Of a stretch of 64,000 nt of DNA, positions 34,076 through 41,302 are shown in pieces. Each line of letters opens with the position of its first letter. Positions within the stretch are counted from its first letter, which is position 1. Source of the stretch: Lachnospiraceae bacterium (lineage in GTDB: Bacteria > Bacillota > Clostridia > Lachnospirales > Lachnospiraceae); contig CAADTT010000078.1 of assembly GCA_900752065.1 (NCBI GenBank), positions 1 to 64,000 on the forward strand, in the 5' to 3' direction. A program made the translations under genes and the position numbers. A model generated the notes under the pieces. The model saw only the letters and a program-made list of their open reading frames with translations. It made no database searches and was not told the origin of the DNA.

Positions 34076-34192
34076 TTAGTCCATCTTACCGTCGAGGTAT
34101 CGCCAGTAAAGCCAGATGAAAATACCAAGAAGAATCCATCCGATCAGTAGCAGCACCAGAATTACCAGTGCCGCTAGCAGAAGGATTCTCAC
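34076..34192 (-). CDS. Candidate 38-residue single-pass membrane protein
   Basis: Too short for usual gene calling. The GTG at 34192 overlaps the stop of the methyltransferase gene (GTGA) and has GGAGGT four bases upstream. The peptide is VRILLLAALVILVLLLIG then WILLGIFIWLYWRYLDGKMD, one long hydrophobic helix with a charged C-terminus. Translational coupling to the methyltransferase would explain the close RBS. Function unknown. Confidence 0.5.
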   Translation of the reverse strand: MRILLLAALVILVLLLIGWILLGIFIWLYWRYLDGKMD

Positions 34193-35445
34193 GACACCTC
34201 CAGTTCTTTGACGAGGTCTGCGTACATGAACTTCTCGCCATTCCGAATAACATACACATCGTCCGGATTACCGCCGTCCTCCACATATCTTCGGAGAATC
34301 ACCGATGCGTATTTCTCATCCAGTTCCATCGTGCAGCAGATGCGCCCGGTCTGCTCACAGGCCATCAGGGTGCTGCCACTGCCGCCGAAGGTATCGATCA
34401 CAACGGCATTCATCTGCGTAGAATTGCCGATGGGATACGCAAGCAGGTCGAGCGGCTTGGAAGTCGGATGGTTCTTATTGCGCTTCGGCTTGTCAAAATT
34501 CCAAATGGTGGTCTGCTTGCGGTCTGAGTACCAGGGATGCTTTCCGTTCTGAAGGAAACCATACAGCACAGGCTCGTGCTGCCACTGATAATCCGAGCGG
34601 CCAAGCACCAGGGAGTTCTTTACCCAGATACAGCACCCGGCAAGGTGAAATCCGGCATCCACAAATGCCCTGCGGAAGTTCAGGCCTTCCGTATCCGCAT
34701 GGAACACATAAGCCGCGCCGCCCTTTTCCAGATGGTCAGCCATGTTCTTCATGGCAGAGAGCAGGAACTGGTAGAACTCCTCGCCCTTGATGGAATCGTT
34801 CTGGATGGAAAGCCCGTCAGAACTCTGAAAGGACACTCCATACGGTGGATCGGTCAGAATAAGGTTTGCCTTTCTTCCATCCATCAACTTTGATACATCC
34901 TCTGCGGAAGTGGCATCGCCGCACATCAGTCGGTGTCTGCCTACAGTCCAGACATCCCCCCGCTCGACAAAGGAGGCTTTTTCCAGAGCAGCAGACAAAT
35001 CAAAGTCATCGTCCTCCGCTCCGGTATCATTCTCTTCCTTGAACAGGTCGGTGATCTCCTGTTCTTCAAACCCAGTCAGAGATACATCAAATGCCTCTGC
35101 CTGCAAAGCCTCGATCTCGACACGCAGCAGTTCTTCATCCCACCCGGCATCCATAGCCATACGGTTGTCAGCCAGGATGTATGCTTTCTTCTGGGCTTCG
35201 GTCAGATAGTCCACATAGACACAAGGCACTTCTTTGATGCCTTCCTCACGAGCAGCGAGGATTCTGCCGTGTCCGGCGATCACATTCAAATCCCTGTCCA
35301 CGATGACAGGATTGATAAACCCAAACTCTCTCAGGCTGGCACGAAGTTTGTTGACCTGTTCAGCTGAGTGCGTCCGGGCATTATTTACATATGGTATTAA
35401 CTTGTCAATGGAAACCAGTTCCATCTGCGTTGTGGTTTTCGCCAT
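34189..35445 (-). CDS. ParB-domain DNA methyltransferase
   Basis: Protein of 418 residues. The N-terminal ParB/sulfiredoxin-like domain (about 8-110) has IPYVNNARTHSAEQV, NPVIVDRDLNVIAGHGRILAA. The C-terminal methylase domain (about 165-400) has the catalytic DPPYGVSF and the SAM-binding FGGSGSTL near the end, giving the catalytic-then-SAM motif order of a beta-type N4-C or N6-A methylase. The start at 35445 follows AAGGAGG. It probably protects phage DNA or marks cos. A phage-encoded SAM synthetase at 46672 could supply the cofactor. Confidence 0.92.
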   Translation of the reverse strand: MAKTTTQMELVSIDKLIPYVNNARTHSAEQVNKLRASLREFGFINPVIVDRDLNVIAGHGRILAAREEGIKEVPCVYVDYLTEAQKKAYILADNRMAMDAGWDEELLRVEIEALQAEAFDVSLTGFEEQEITDLFKEENDTGAEDDDFDLSAALEKASFVERGDVWTVGRHRLMCGDATSAEDVSKLMDGRKANLILTDPPYGVSFQSSDGLSIQNDSIKGEEFYQFLLSAMKNMADHLEKGGAAYVFHADTEGLNFRRAFVDAGFHLAGCCIWVKNSLVLGRSDYQWQHEPVLYGFLQNGKHPWYSDRKQTTIWNFDKPKRNKNHPTSKPLDLLAYPIGNSTQMNAVVIDTFGGSGSTLMACEQTGRICCTMELDEKYASVILRRYVEDGGNPDDVYVIRNGEKFMYADLVKELEVS

Positions 35446-35461
35446 CAGCCGCCCCTCCTTC

Positions 35462-35563
35462 TTAAGACTCTCTGAAGATTTTTTCTCGTATCCGGCAGAT
35501 TCCTTTTGGGTAGGTTCTGCCGGGTGTTTTCTTTGGAAATGGGGATTTCTTTTTCTTAGCCAT
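35462..35563 (-). CDS. Possible 33-residue basic peptide
   Basis: An ATG at 35563, 5 bp after the ATG overlapping the small terminase stop, opens MAKKKKSPFPKKTPGRTYP and ends after 33 residues, before the methyltransferase RBS. It is strongly basic (12 Lys/Arg in 33). AAGGAGAGG lies 8-10 bases upstream. It may be a real DNA-associated peptide or chance. Confidence 0.3.
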   Translation of the reverse strand: MAKKKKSPFPKKTPGRTYPKGICRIREKIFRES

Positions 35564-35564
35564 G

Positions 35565-36101
35565 TCATACACCTCTCCTTGTCCGGAGCAAGCGCTCCAT
35601 CACATCGTCCTGCGGGGTGGCCCCCTGGAAATCCACAGAGCAGTTTTCCTTTACGACCTGGAAAATCTGATACCAGATCTGATTGGTCTGCTTCATGTAC
35701 TGCTGCGCCATCGCAACATAGGGGGAAGCACAGGCAGCGCCAGTTGTCGGATGCTTTGCGAGAAAACCGTACTCAGAAATGCACTCCTCGCACTGTATCC
35801 AACGGCTGACGCTCATGGCGTACTGTTCCACCAATTGCACATTTACAATAGCAGCGCAGCCGCGCTCTTTCAGCCATTTCCATGTTTCGTTATAGACCTC
35901 TTCTGCGCAGAGGGAACCAACCTTCTGCCGTGCCTTGAGGTAATCCTTGAGCGGGGGAATGTCCTCCCCCTGGAACTGAGCAGCATCTGTGAATTCCATC
36001 ACGGTGGTTGCCTGTCCCTCGCTTATTTTTTCAGCCAGTGCCTTTGTTTTCCGGCCAGCACCCATCCGGGCACCGCCCCTGGCTGTACCATCTTTCGCCA
36101 T
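35565..36101 (-). CDS. Phage terminase small subunit (P27 type)
   Basis: Protein of 178 residues. The Gly/Arg-rich start GTARGGARMGAGRK and the central helical part (KARQKVGSLCAEEVYNETWKWLKERGC, VEQYAMSVSRWIQCEECISEYG) fit the P27-family small terminase, which recognises the packaging site. The probable cos region lies directly upstream (36102-36240). An IS110-type element has landed just beyond it, separating this gene from the HNH endonuclease that normally accompanies it. Confidence 0.88.
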   Translation of the reverse strand: MAKDGTARGGARMGAGRKTKALAEKISEGQATTVMEFTDAAQFQGEDIPPLKDYLKARQKVGSLCAEEVYNETWKWLKERGCAAIVNVQLVEQYAMSVSRWIQCEECISEYGFLAKHPTTGAACASPYVAMAQQYMKQTNQIWYQIFQVVKENCSVDFQGATPQDDVMERLLRTRRGV

Positions 36102-36243
36102 TCAGGCACCTCCATTTCAACTTTTTAACGATAGGGGGTTTAATACCCCGTTTGAAATCGCATTTTTGCGCGTTTGAGGGCGGCACCGTTGCCCGGTAAG
36201 GCAAACCGTAGAGATTTTGACCGTCCCTTACCCTTTTAGATAA
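36102..36243 (-). other. Probable cos/packaging region upstream of the small terminase
   Basis: Non-coding stretch rich in short inverted repeats. On the minus strand it reads GACGGTCAAAATCTCTACGG, then TTACCGGGCAACGGTGCCGC. Sequences of this type recur between HNH endonuclease and P27 terminase genes in related prophages (general knowledge of layout), so it is the likely cos site. The exact nicking positions cannot be seen. Confidence 0.4.
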
Positions 36244-36346
36244 TATGAAGTGACCTCACATTTGTAGCAACGTGGATTTACCTGTATACTAAAGTTTGAA
36301 CAAGAAAAATAGTAACAGGGATTACCGCATACAAAAGGAGGCCACT

Positions 36347-37480
36347 ATGTATAGAATAATCAAAATTGGGATGGATGTCCATAGTAAAAATTACACACTT
36401 TGCGCAATGGAGCCTGTGATTGGCGAAGAAGATCGCGTTTTTGCAAATATCCAGGTAACGGCAGACTACAAAAACGTTCTGATGTTTATCGAGGATTTGA
36501 AATTGAAGCTGGGTCCGGATAATGAATACGATATTGTTTGCGGATATGAGGCGGGCTGCCTTGGATATTCATTATATAACCAGCTCACAGCAGCAGGGGT
36601 AAAATGTGTGATTCTGGCACCGACAACCATGTTGACACAGCAGGGAAAACGGGTAAAAACAGACGCAAGGGATGCTTTGATGATCGCACAATGCTTATCC
36701 TATGGCGGGTACCGTGCGGTATATATTCCTACAGAGGAGGATGATTCGGTCAAAGAGTATCTACGGATGAGGGATGACCATAAGGATGCACTTAAGAAAA
36801 TCAAGCAGCAGATCAATGCGTTGTGCCTTCGCCACGGATATCATTATGAAGGCACAAAGTGGACAATCAAACATGTGGCATGGCTGAGAAAACTGGAATT
36901 ATCGCCATTATACAGGGAGACACTGAATGAATATATGGCTTCATATGATGAACAGACTGCAAAGATTGAGCGTTTTGACAAACGGATCGAAGAGATTGCT
37001 TTACAGGAACAGTATCAGGAAAAGACAAAAAGGCTGGGATGCTTTCTTGGAATTAAGACACATACAGCCCTGTCCCTGATCGTGGAGACCGGGGATTTTA
37101 CCAGGTTTGCGAAGGGAAACACTTACGCGGCTTTTCTTGGGCTGGCCCCAGGTGAAAGATCGAGCGGTGAGAAGATTAGCAGGACAGGGATAAGCAAGGC
37201 GGGGAACAGTCATTTACGTCTGTTGTTAATTGAAGCAGCGCGGGGGATATGTAAAGGAGCTGTAGGTCATAAATCCAAGGAATTACGTACCAGGCAAAAT
37301 GGAAATCCGGCAGAAGTCATAGGATATGCAGATAAGGCAAACACAAGACTGCGGAGCCGATACTATAAATTTATACGTCATGGGAAAGCAAAAAATGTAG
37401 CGGTGGCAGCAGTTGCGAGAGAACTGGCATGTTTTGTATGGGGAATGATGACAGACAACATCAGTCTGAAAACAGCATAG
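36347..37480 (+). CDS. IS110-family transposase
   Basis: Recombinase of 377 residues from the ATG at 36347 (AAAGGAGG upstream). The N-terminal RuvC-like DEDD domain has IGMDVHSK, VCGYEAG and KTDARDALMIA, which give the acidic residues. The C-terminal transposase_20 domain has FLGIKTHTALSLIVETGD, FLGLAPGERSSGEKISRTGISKAGNSHLR; the serine of this last motif is the proposed nucleophile. IS110 enzymes use a structured bridge RNA encoded in the element to pick target and donor. The gene is intact. Confidence 0.95.
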   Translation: MYRIIKIGMDVHSKNYTLCAMEPVIGEEDRVFANIQVTADYKNVLMFIEDLKLKLGPDNEYDIVCGYEAGCLGYSLYNQLTAAGVKCVILAPTTMLTQQGKRVKTDARDALMIAQCLSYGGYRAVYIPTEEDDSVKEYLRMRDDHKDALKKIKQQINALCLRHGYHYEGTKWTIKHVAWLRKLELSPLYRETLNEYMASYDEQTAKIERFDKRIEEIALQEQYQEKTKRLGCFLGIKTHTALSLIVETGDFTRFAKGNTYAAFLGLAPGERSSGEKISRTGISKAGNSHLRLLLIEAARGICKGAVGHKSKELRTRQNGNPAEVIGYADKANTRLRSRYYKFIRHGKAKNVAVAAVARELACFVWGMMTDNISLKTA

Positions 37481-37494
37481 ACAGATACATCACA

Positions 37495-37890
37495 GCCATC
37501 CACCTGTCAAGGGTAAAATGCACTGCTGGAGCAGCCCTTTGACAGCCGTCTGCCTATGATGTGATGGATAATCAAGCAGAAACAAGCAGTAAACTGCAGT
37601 GTTTCTGCCAAGTAACAAAGTAAATATCTGACAGTATCAGGAAGGAGCCGTGATCACTTCAAGGTTCGAGTTATCTGCGGCCTCCCTATGTGCGCACGCA
37701 AATTCGTGATCCACGCTTTTAGATCGCAGAACTCTCGGCGGACCATTAGCCTGTTGGTAACCAATCCACGAATAACAGAGTGGCCAACTGCCGGGAACTG
37801 TTAAATCAGGGCTCTTTCCCGATACTGTCAGACAAAAATGTGAGTATTGTCAATGAGGGAAAAAATTTGTGATATTTAAATTTATCTCTT
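37495..37890 (+). ncRNA. Candidate IS110 bridge RNA region
   Basis: The non-coding right end has several strong hairpins. TGTCAAGGG (37505-37513) pairs with CCCTTTGACA (37535-37544) around CTGCT-GG-AGCAG. GCAGAAACA (37576-37584) pairs with TGTTTCTGC (37600-37608) around GCAGT-AA-ACTGC. Further pairs extend to about 37870. In IS1111-type elements the bridge RNA is encoded in this right end. The exact ends and guide loops cannot be assigned by eye. Confidence 0.5.
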
Positions 37891-37916
37891 GACAAAAGTC
37901 ACTTCATAACAGGGAT

Positions 37917-37997
37917 ATGACTGTCATGACTATCACTCGCAGAAACTTCCGTAAAAAATAGAAAAGTCTTTGAAATGACAGTCACGACTGTCACTCG
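37917..37997 (+). repeat. Iteron-like repeats, set 1
   Basis: Two copies of a TGTCACGACTGTCACTC-type repeat (about 37917-37937 and 37976-37997, the first with two changes). They lie at the 3' end of the broken HNH gene. Four more copies are found at 41096-41302. Confidence 0.6.
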
Positions 37998-38396
37998 AAG
38001 TCTTCTGCTGTACTTTCTGTTTTCGTTTCATCAGACACTGACTTCCTCTGCCACCTGTCACCACGGTCTGCGTGTAGTTTGGCATGACAGCTTTTGCACA
38101 AGGAAATAAGATTCTCTGCTGTGAGTTCCACCCTCTGCCAAAGGCAGCTTGTGATGTACTTCCTCAACAGGCACGATGATTCCCTTGGCGTAGCATTGCT
38201 CACAGAACGGATGCGTCTTCACATAGGAATCACGAATCCGCTTCCACGCTCTGCCGTACCTACGGTGTACAGCAGGGTCTCTGTCGTACTTCTCGTAGTT
38301 GCGGTTATAGAGTTTTGTGTGTTCCTCGCAGAACCTGTTGTCTGTCAGCTTGGGGCATCCGGGATAGTGGCATGGGTGCTTTGGCTTACGCGGCAT
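37991..38396 (-). pseudogene. HNH endonuclease, frameshifted
   Basis: The start (MPRKPKHPCHYPGCPKLTDNRFCEEH, ATG at 38396 with GGAGG) and middle (YGRAWKRIRDSYVKTHPFCEQC, EVHHKLPLAEGGTH) are a typical phage HNH nuclease that works with the terminase at cos. At about 38119-38124 the frame shifts. The remainder (AENLISLCKSCHAKLHADRGDRW) is present in another frame, so one extra or two missing bases separate GGTH from AENL. All metal-site residues are still encoded, pointing to a recent lesion or a sequencing error. A second in-frame start with RBS is at 38471. Confidence 0.85.
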
Positions 38397-38490
38397 TCGG
38401 GTAACCTCCTTCCATTTGAATTTGAGGATGTACCACATCTGCTCTGCGTAAGAAACTTTACGATATGGCATAAGTTCCTCCTGGCATGAC

Positions 38491-38525
38491 AAAAGCCCCG
38501 GAAGGATTTCTCCTTCTGAGGCTTC
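38491..38525 (-). terminator. Terminator upstream of the HNH gene
   Basis: On the minus strand, AAGCCTCAGAAGGA, a GAAA loop, then TCCTTCCGGGGCTT with a TTTT end. It is located just upstream of the HNH start, so it may stop early transcripts from the replication operon before the late genes. Confidence 0.75.
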
Positions 38526-38541
38526 TCATCAATTCTGAATT

Positions 38542-38600
38542 TACATCCTAACAATATCACATAAGGCACCGTTGCAATGCGTTGCAAACAGATGCATTTT
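38542..38600 (-). repeat. Late-promoter-like repeat, copy 2
   Basis: On the minus strand: GCATCTGTTTGCAAC, GCATTGCAACGGTG, CCTTATGTGATATTGTTAGG. It contains TTGCAAC twice, 10 bp apart (one helical turn), and an extended -10-like TGTGATATTGT. It is about 80% identical by eye to 38680-38739. Confidence 0.6.
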
Positions 38601-38679
38601 CCTACCGGGGTACATTTTTTGAAAGTTTCGGTTTATCTGCCGGAACCCCCACCCCTGGGGGATGCTTCATTTTATTTTC

Positions 38680-38739
38680 GCAGTCTAACAATACCACATA
38701 GGACACCGCTACATTTAGTTGCAAACAGATGCATTTTTC
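38680..38739 (-). repeat. Late-promoter-like repeat, copy 1
   Basis: Same arrangement: GCATCTGTTTGCAAC, ATGTAGCGGTG, CCTATGTGGTATTGTTAG. It overlaps the last codons and stop of the ArpU-like gene, with copy 2 about 139 bp further downstream in the direction of the late genes. Both look like activator-dependent promoters for the HNH-terminase-late operon. Confidence 0.6.
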
Positions 38740-39161
38740 AAATCGATGGCATTTTCCGGCAGGATGATCTTTGCCACAGCCTTGTTGTGCCAACGCTGCA
38801 CCGTTCCTCTGTCTACGCCAAGTTCGTCAGCGATCATCGGCCACGAATAATTATGGATATACCGGAAACGAAGAACCGCCTGCTGCTCGGACTTATCCAC
38901 CTGGGCGATGACCTCACGGATCTGTGCTTTCAGACAGATCAGGCGTTCCTGTTCACGCAGGACTTTTTCCTCCATCTCCCACAGCTTTTCAAGGGTACGG
39001 ATATATGGGGCATCCGTGTTCTTGCTGGCATTGAAGTGTTCCTCAAAGCCGGGACTGGAAATGCTCTCTGCCATTGCTTTCAGTTCCTCGCACTCAATGG
39101 TGTGGGAATGGATACGCTGATCCAGAAGATATGCCTGGTTCAAATACTCTTTTACTGTCAT
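38715..39161 (-). CDS. ArpU/DUF1492-like late-operon regulator
   Basis: Protein of 148 residues. An N-terminal coiled coil (LNQAYLLDQRIHSHTIECEELKAMAES, LEKLWEMEEKVLREQERLICLKAQI) is followed by a sigma-region-4-like HTH at about 90-130 (EQQAVLRFRYIHNYSWPMIADELGVDRGTVQRWHNKAV). This is the architecture of phage transcription activators of the ArpU/DUF1492 group that turn on late genes. Its gene is followed at once by two repeated promoter-like elements, its likely targets. Confidence 0.87.
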   Translation of the reverse strand: MTVKEYLNQAYLLDQRIHSHTIECEELKAMAESISSPGFEEHFNASKNTDAPYIRTLEKLWEMEEKVLREQERLICLKAQIREVIAQVDKSEQQAVLRFRYIHNYSWPMIADELGVDRGTVQRWHNKAVAKIILPENAIDLKNASVCN

Positions 39162-39394
39162 GCCGTTACCTCCTCATCGAGTCTTCTGATAAGGAACTCC
39201 GGGTCAAGGTCAGTCAGCAGGGAGAACCATTTGCTCCGAAAGAACCGAAGACATTCATCTTTGGTATCCTGTGCGTCCCGGTTCTTTCTTCCTCTGGACA
39301 GCTTCTTGTTTGCCTCTCGGTAATCCCTCACGGCCTGCAATACGATAGCGTTTGCAAGTTCCTCGTAAGGGTTCAGGTTTGAATTCTTGCTCAT
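39158..39394 (-). CDS. Small conserved phage protein upstream of the late regulator
   Basis: Protein of 78 residues from the ATG at 39394 (GGAGG upstream): PYEELANAIVLQAVRDYREANKKLSRGRKNRDAQDTKDECLRFFRSKWFSLLTDLDPEFLIRRLDEE. It is helical, and FFRSKWFSLLTDLDPEFLI is the conserved C-terminal motif of a short protein family often next to ArpU-like genes. Its stop overlaps the regulator start by 4 bp. Confidence 0.8.
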   Translation of the reverse strand: MSKNSNLNPYEELANAIVLQAVRDYREANKKLSRGRKNRDAQDTKDECLRFFRSKWFSLLTDLDPEFLIRRLDEEVTA

Positions 39395-39454
39395 GTTGAG
39401 TTCCTCCGATTTCACATTTTTAGTTCCCTCGGATTGACTCTCATTGACTCTGAT

Positions 39455-40810
39455 TTACAGTTCCGCTCTGACCGCATCGATCAGTGCTGTCTGCGTGTTG
39501 TCCTTCTGGGCTAACGCTTTCAGAACCCTTTCATCAATGCTGTCCTTTGCGATAATGTGCTGTACCACAACGGTGCCGGACTTCTGTCCCTGCCGGAACA
39601 GTCTGGCATTGGTCTGCTGGTATAACTCCAGCGACCAGGTAAGACCGAACCACACCAAATGGTTGCCTCCCGCCTGGAGGTTCAGACCGTGTCCTGCAGA
39701 TGCCGGATGAATAAGCCCAACGGCAAACTCCCCATGGTTCCACATCTCAATGCTGCCGGGGGAAGAAATCCTCGCATACTCAACCTTCAGCTTGTCCAGG
39801 AGTTTGGTGATCCTTTCCAGGTCATGCTTGTACCAGTAAGCCACAAGGATGGGTCTGCCGTTTGCCGATTCGATGATGTCCTCCAAGGCGTCAAGTTTTC
39901 GGTCATGGATACAGATCACGGAATCATCATCTGCATACACAGCCCCGTTTGCCATCTGGGACAGTTTATTGGAAAGTGCTGCGGCATTGGCGGCAGTGAC
40001 CTCATGCTCCGGGATGTCCAGGATCAAGTCTTTTTTCATATCCTCATACCGCTGCCGTTCCTTTTCATCCAGGGTGACAGGGTACTCGGTGCTGATGAGT
40101 TCCGGCATTTTCAAGTGGTCAACTGCCTTCATGGAAATCGTGATATCACCAATCCGGTTATAGATTTCCTGCTCTGCACCGGGAATTGCTTTATAGGAAT
40201 ACACGATATTCCCGTTGCAGCGGTCGGGTCTGAAGAAGGTGGTTCTGTACTGCCCGATAAACCGCCCCAGCCGTTCACCCATGTCCAGGCACCGGAATTC
40301 ATAGAACAGGTCCATAAGTCCATTGCTGCTTGGTGTTCCGGTAAGCCCCACCACTCTTTTCAGTCGGGGACGGAGTTTTAAGAAAGCCTTTGTCCGCTGG
40401 CTGTTTGCCTTAAAGGAAGAAAGCTCATCCAGGACTGCCATGTCAAAATCCAGGTATTGTCTGTCCTGCTGCATCAGCCACACAAGGTTTTCCCGGTTGA
40501 TGATGTATATTTCTGCATCGGCTCTCAGGGCGGCAAGCCTCTCAGCCGGAGTGCCGATGACAACAGAATACCGAAGTTCCGACAGGTGATCCCATTTCTT
40601 GATTTCCTCCGGCCATGTGCTTCTCGCCACACGAAGGGGTGCTACCACCAAGACTTTGCTGACCTCGAAACGATTATGCAGAAGCTCCTCGATGGCAGTC
40701 AGGGTGATCGCTGTTTTGCCAAGACCCATATCGAGGATCGCTGCCGTTATGGGATGGGTCAGGATGTATTCGATGGCGTATTTCTGATAATCATGCGGAT
40801 TGAATTCCAT
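39455..40810 (-). CDS. SNF2/DEAD-like phage helicase
   Basis: Superfamily 2 ATPase of 451 residues from the ATG at 40810 (GGAGG upstream). It has the Q-like HDYQKYAIEYIL, Walker A LDMGLGKTAITL, a DELS box in VLDELSSFK, motif III VGLTGTPSSNGLMDL, and the C-terminal helicase part with LFRQGQKSGTVVVQHIIAKDSIDERVL. SNF2-type helicases of this length accompany VRR-NUC and primase genes in Firmicutes phages and probably act in replication or recombination. Confidence 0.92.
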   Translation of the reverse strand: MEFNPHDYQKYAIEYILTHPITAAILDMGLGKTAITLTAIEELLHNRFEVSKVLVVAPLRVARSTWPEEIKKWDHLSELRYSVVIGTPAERLAALRADAEIYIINRENLVWLMQQDRQYLDFDMAVLDELSSFKANSQRTKAFLKLRPRLKRVVGLTGTPSSNGLMDLFYEFRCLDMGERLGRFIGQYRTTFFRPDRCNGNIVYSYKAIPGAEQEIYNRIGDITISMKAVDHLKMPELISTEYPVTLDEKERQRYEDMKKDLILDIPEHEVTAANAAALSNKLSQMANGAVYADDDSVICIHDRKLDALEDIIESANGRPILVAYWYKHDLERITKLLDKLKVEYARISSPGSIEMWNHGEFAVGLIHPASAGHGLNLQAGGNHLVWFGLTWSLELYQQTNARLFRQGQKSGTVVVQHIIAKDSIDERVLKALAQKDNTQTALIDAVRAEL

Positions 40811-41069
40811 CAAGAATACCTCCAATCTGTCCAGGGTGATCAAGCACATACACCTTCTGGCCCAGGAGCCGAAGCTGTTCATGCCTGTGCATCTGCAGCT
40901 TTCTCGGTTCTTTGCCGGGAGCCTTGACCTCCACGAATCCGACCTTCCCATCAGGTAATATGACAATGCGGTCGGGCCACCCCGATGTGCCGGAATTCCA
41001 CTTCTCGCAAAGACCGCCCCGGCTGCGAACTTCCTTTGCTAACTGCTGTTCGATATATTTTTCTCTCAT
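40791..41069 (-). CDS. VRR-NUC domain nuclease
   Basis: Protein of 92 residues that is essentially one VRR-NUC domain: QQLAKEVRSRGGLCEKWNSGTSGWPDRIVILPDGKVGFVEVKAPGKEPRKLQ holds the PD and EVK catalytic motif. The family cleaves branched DNA such as Holliday junctions. Its end overlaps the helicase start by 20 bp. The upstream region carries iteron-like repeats. Confidence 0.92.
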   Translation of the reverse strand: MREKYIEQQLAKEVRSRGGLCEKWNSGTSGWPDRIVILPDGKVGFVEVKAPGKEPRKLQMHRHEQLRLLGQKVYVLDHPGQIGGILDGIQSA

Positions 41070-41095
41070 GCGAGACCTCCATCATTCTTTACAAG

Positions 41096-41302
41096 AGTGA
41101 CGGTCGTGAACCTCGTTTCATAAAACCCCTATATAACAAATTTTTCTATTTTTTCTCTCTATAGGACTTTTATATATGGAGTATCACGACTGTCACTTTT
41201 GGGATAAATGCTGTGGGCAAAGTTTCTGAAATGACCTTCACGACCGTCACATCTCGACATTTACCCACAGCCACTTGGGTTTTTGAGTGTCACGACCTTC
41301 AC
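41096..41302. repeat. Iteron-like repeats, set 2
   Basis: Four copies of TCACGACYKTCAC: about 41096-41110 (inverted), 41182-41198, 41232-41249 and 41286-41302, the last overlapping the primase stop codon. Between them the DNA is AT-rich (41125-41178). Iterons plus an AT-rich stretch between replication genes are what a phage origin or a repressor cluster looks like. This accounts for the 233-bp gap. Confidence 0.65.

Larger units (their letters stand above)
36244..37908 (+). mobile_element. IS110-family (IS1111-type) insertion sequence
   Basis: The element is bounded by an 11-bp subterminal inverted repeat, TATGAAGTGAC (36244-36254) and GTCACTTCATA (37898-37908). It holds one DEDD-type transposase and a long non-coding right end (about 420 bp). 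Subterminal repeats plus a long right non-coding end define the IS1111 branch of IS110. The true ends may extend a few bases past the repeats. It is opposite in orientation to the phage genes around it and separates HNH from the small terminase. Confidence 0.82.

Noticed and set aside
38119..38124. Programmed frameshift in the HNH gene
   Set aside because: No slippery heptamer is present; it looks like a real lesion or sequence error.
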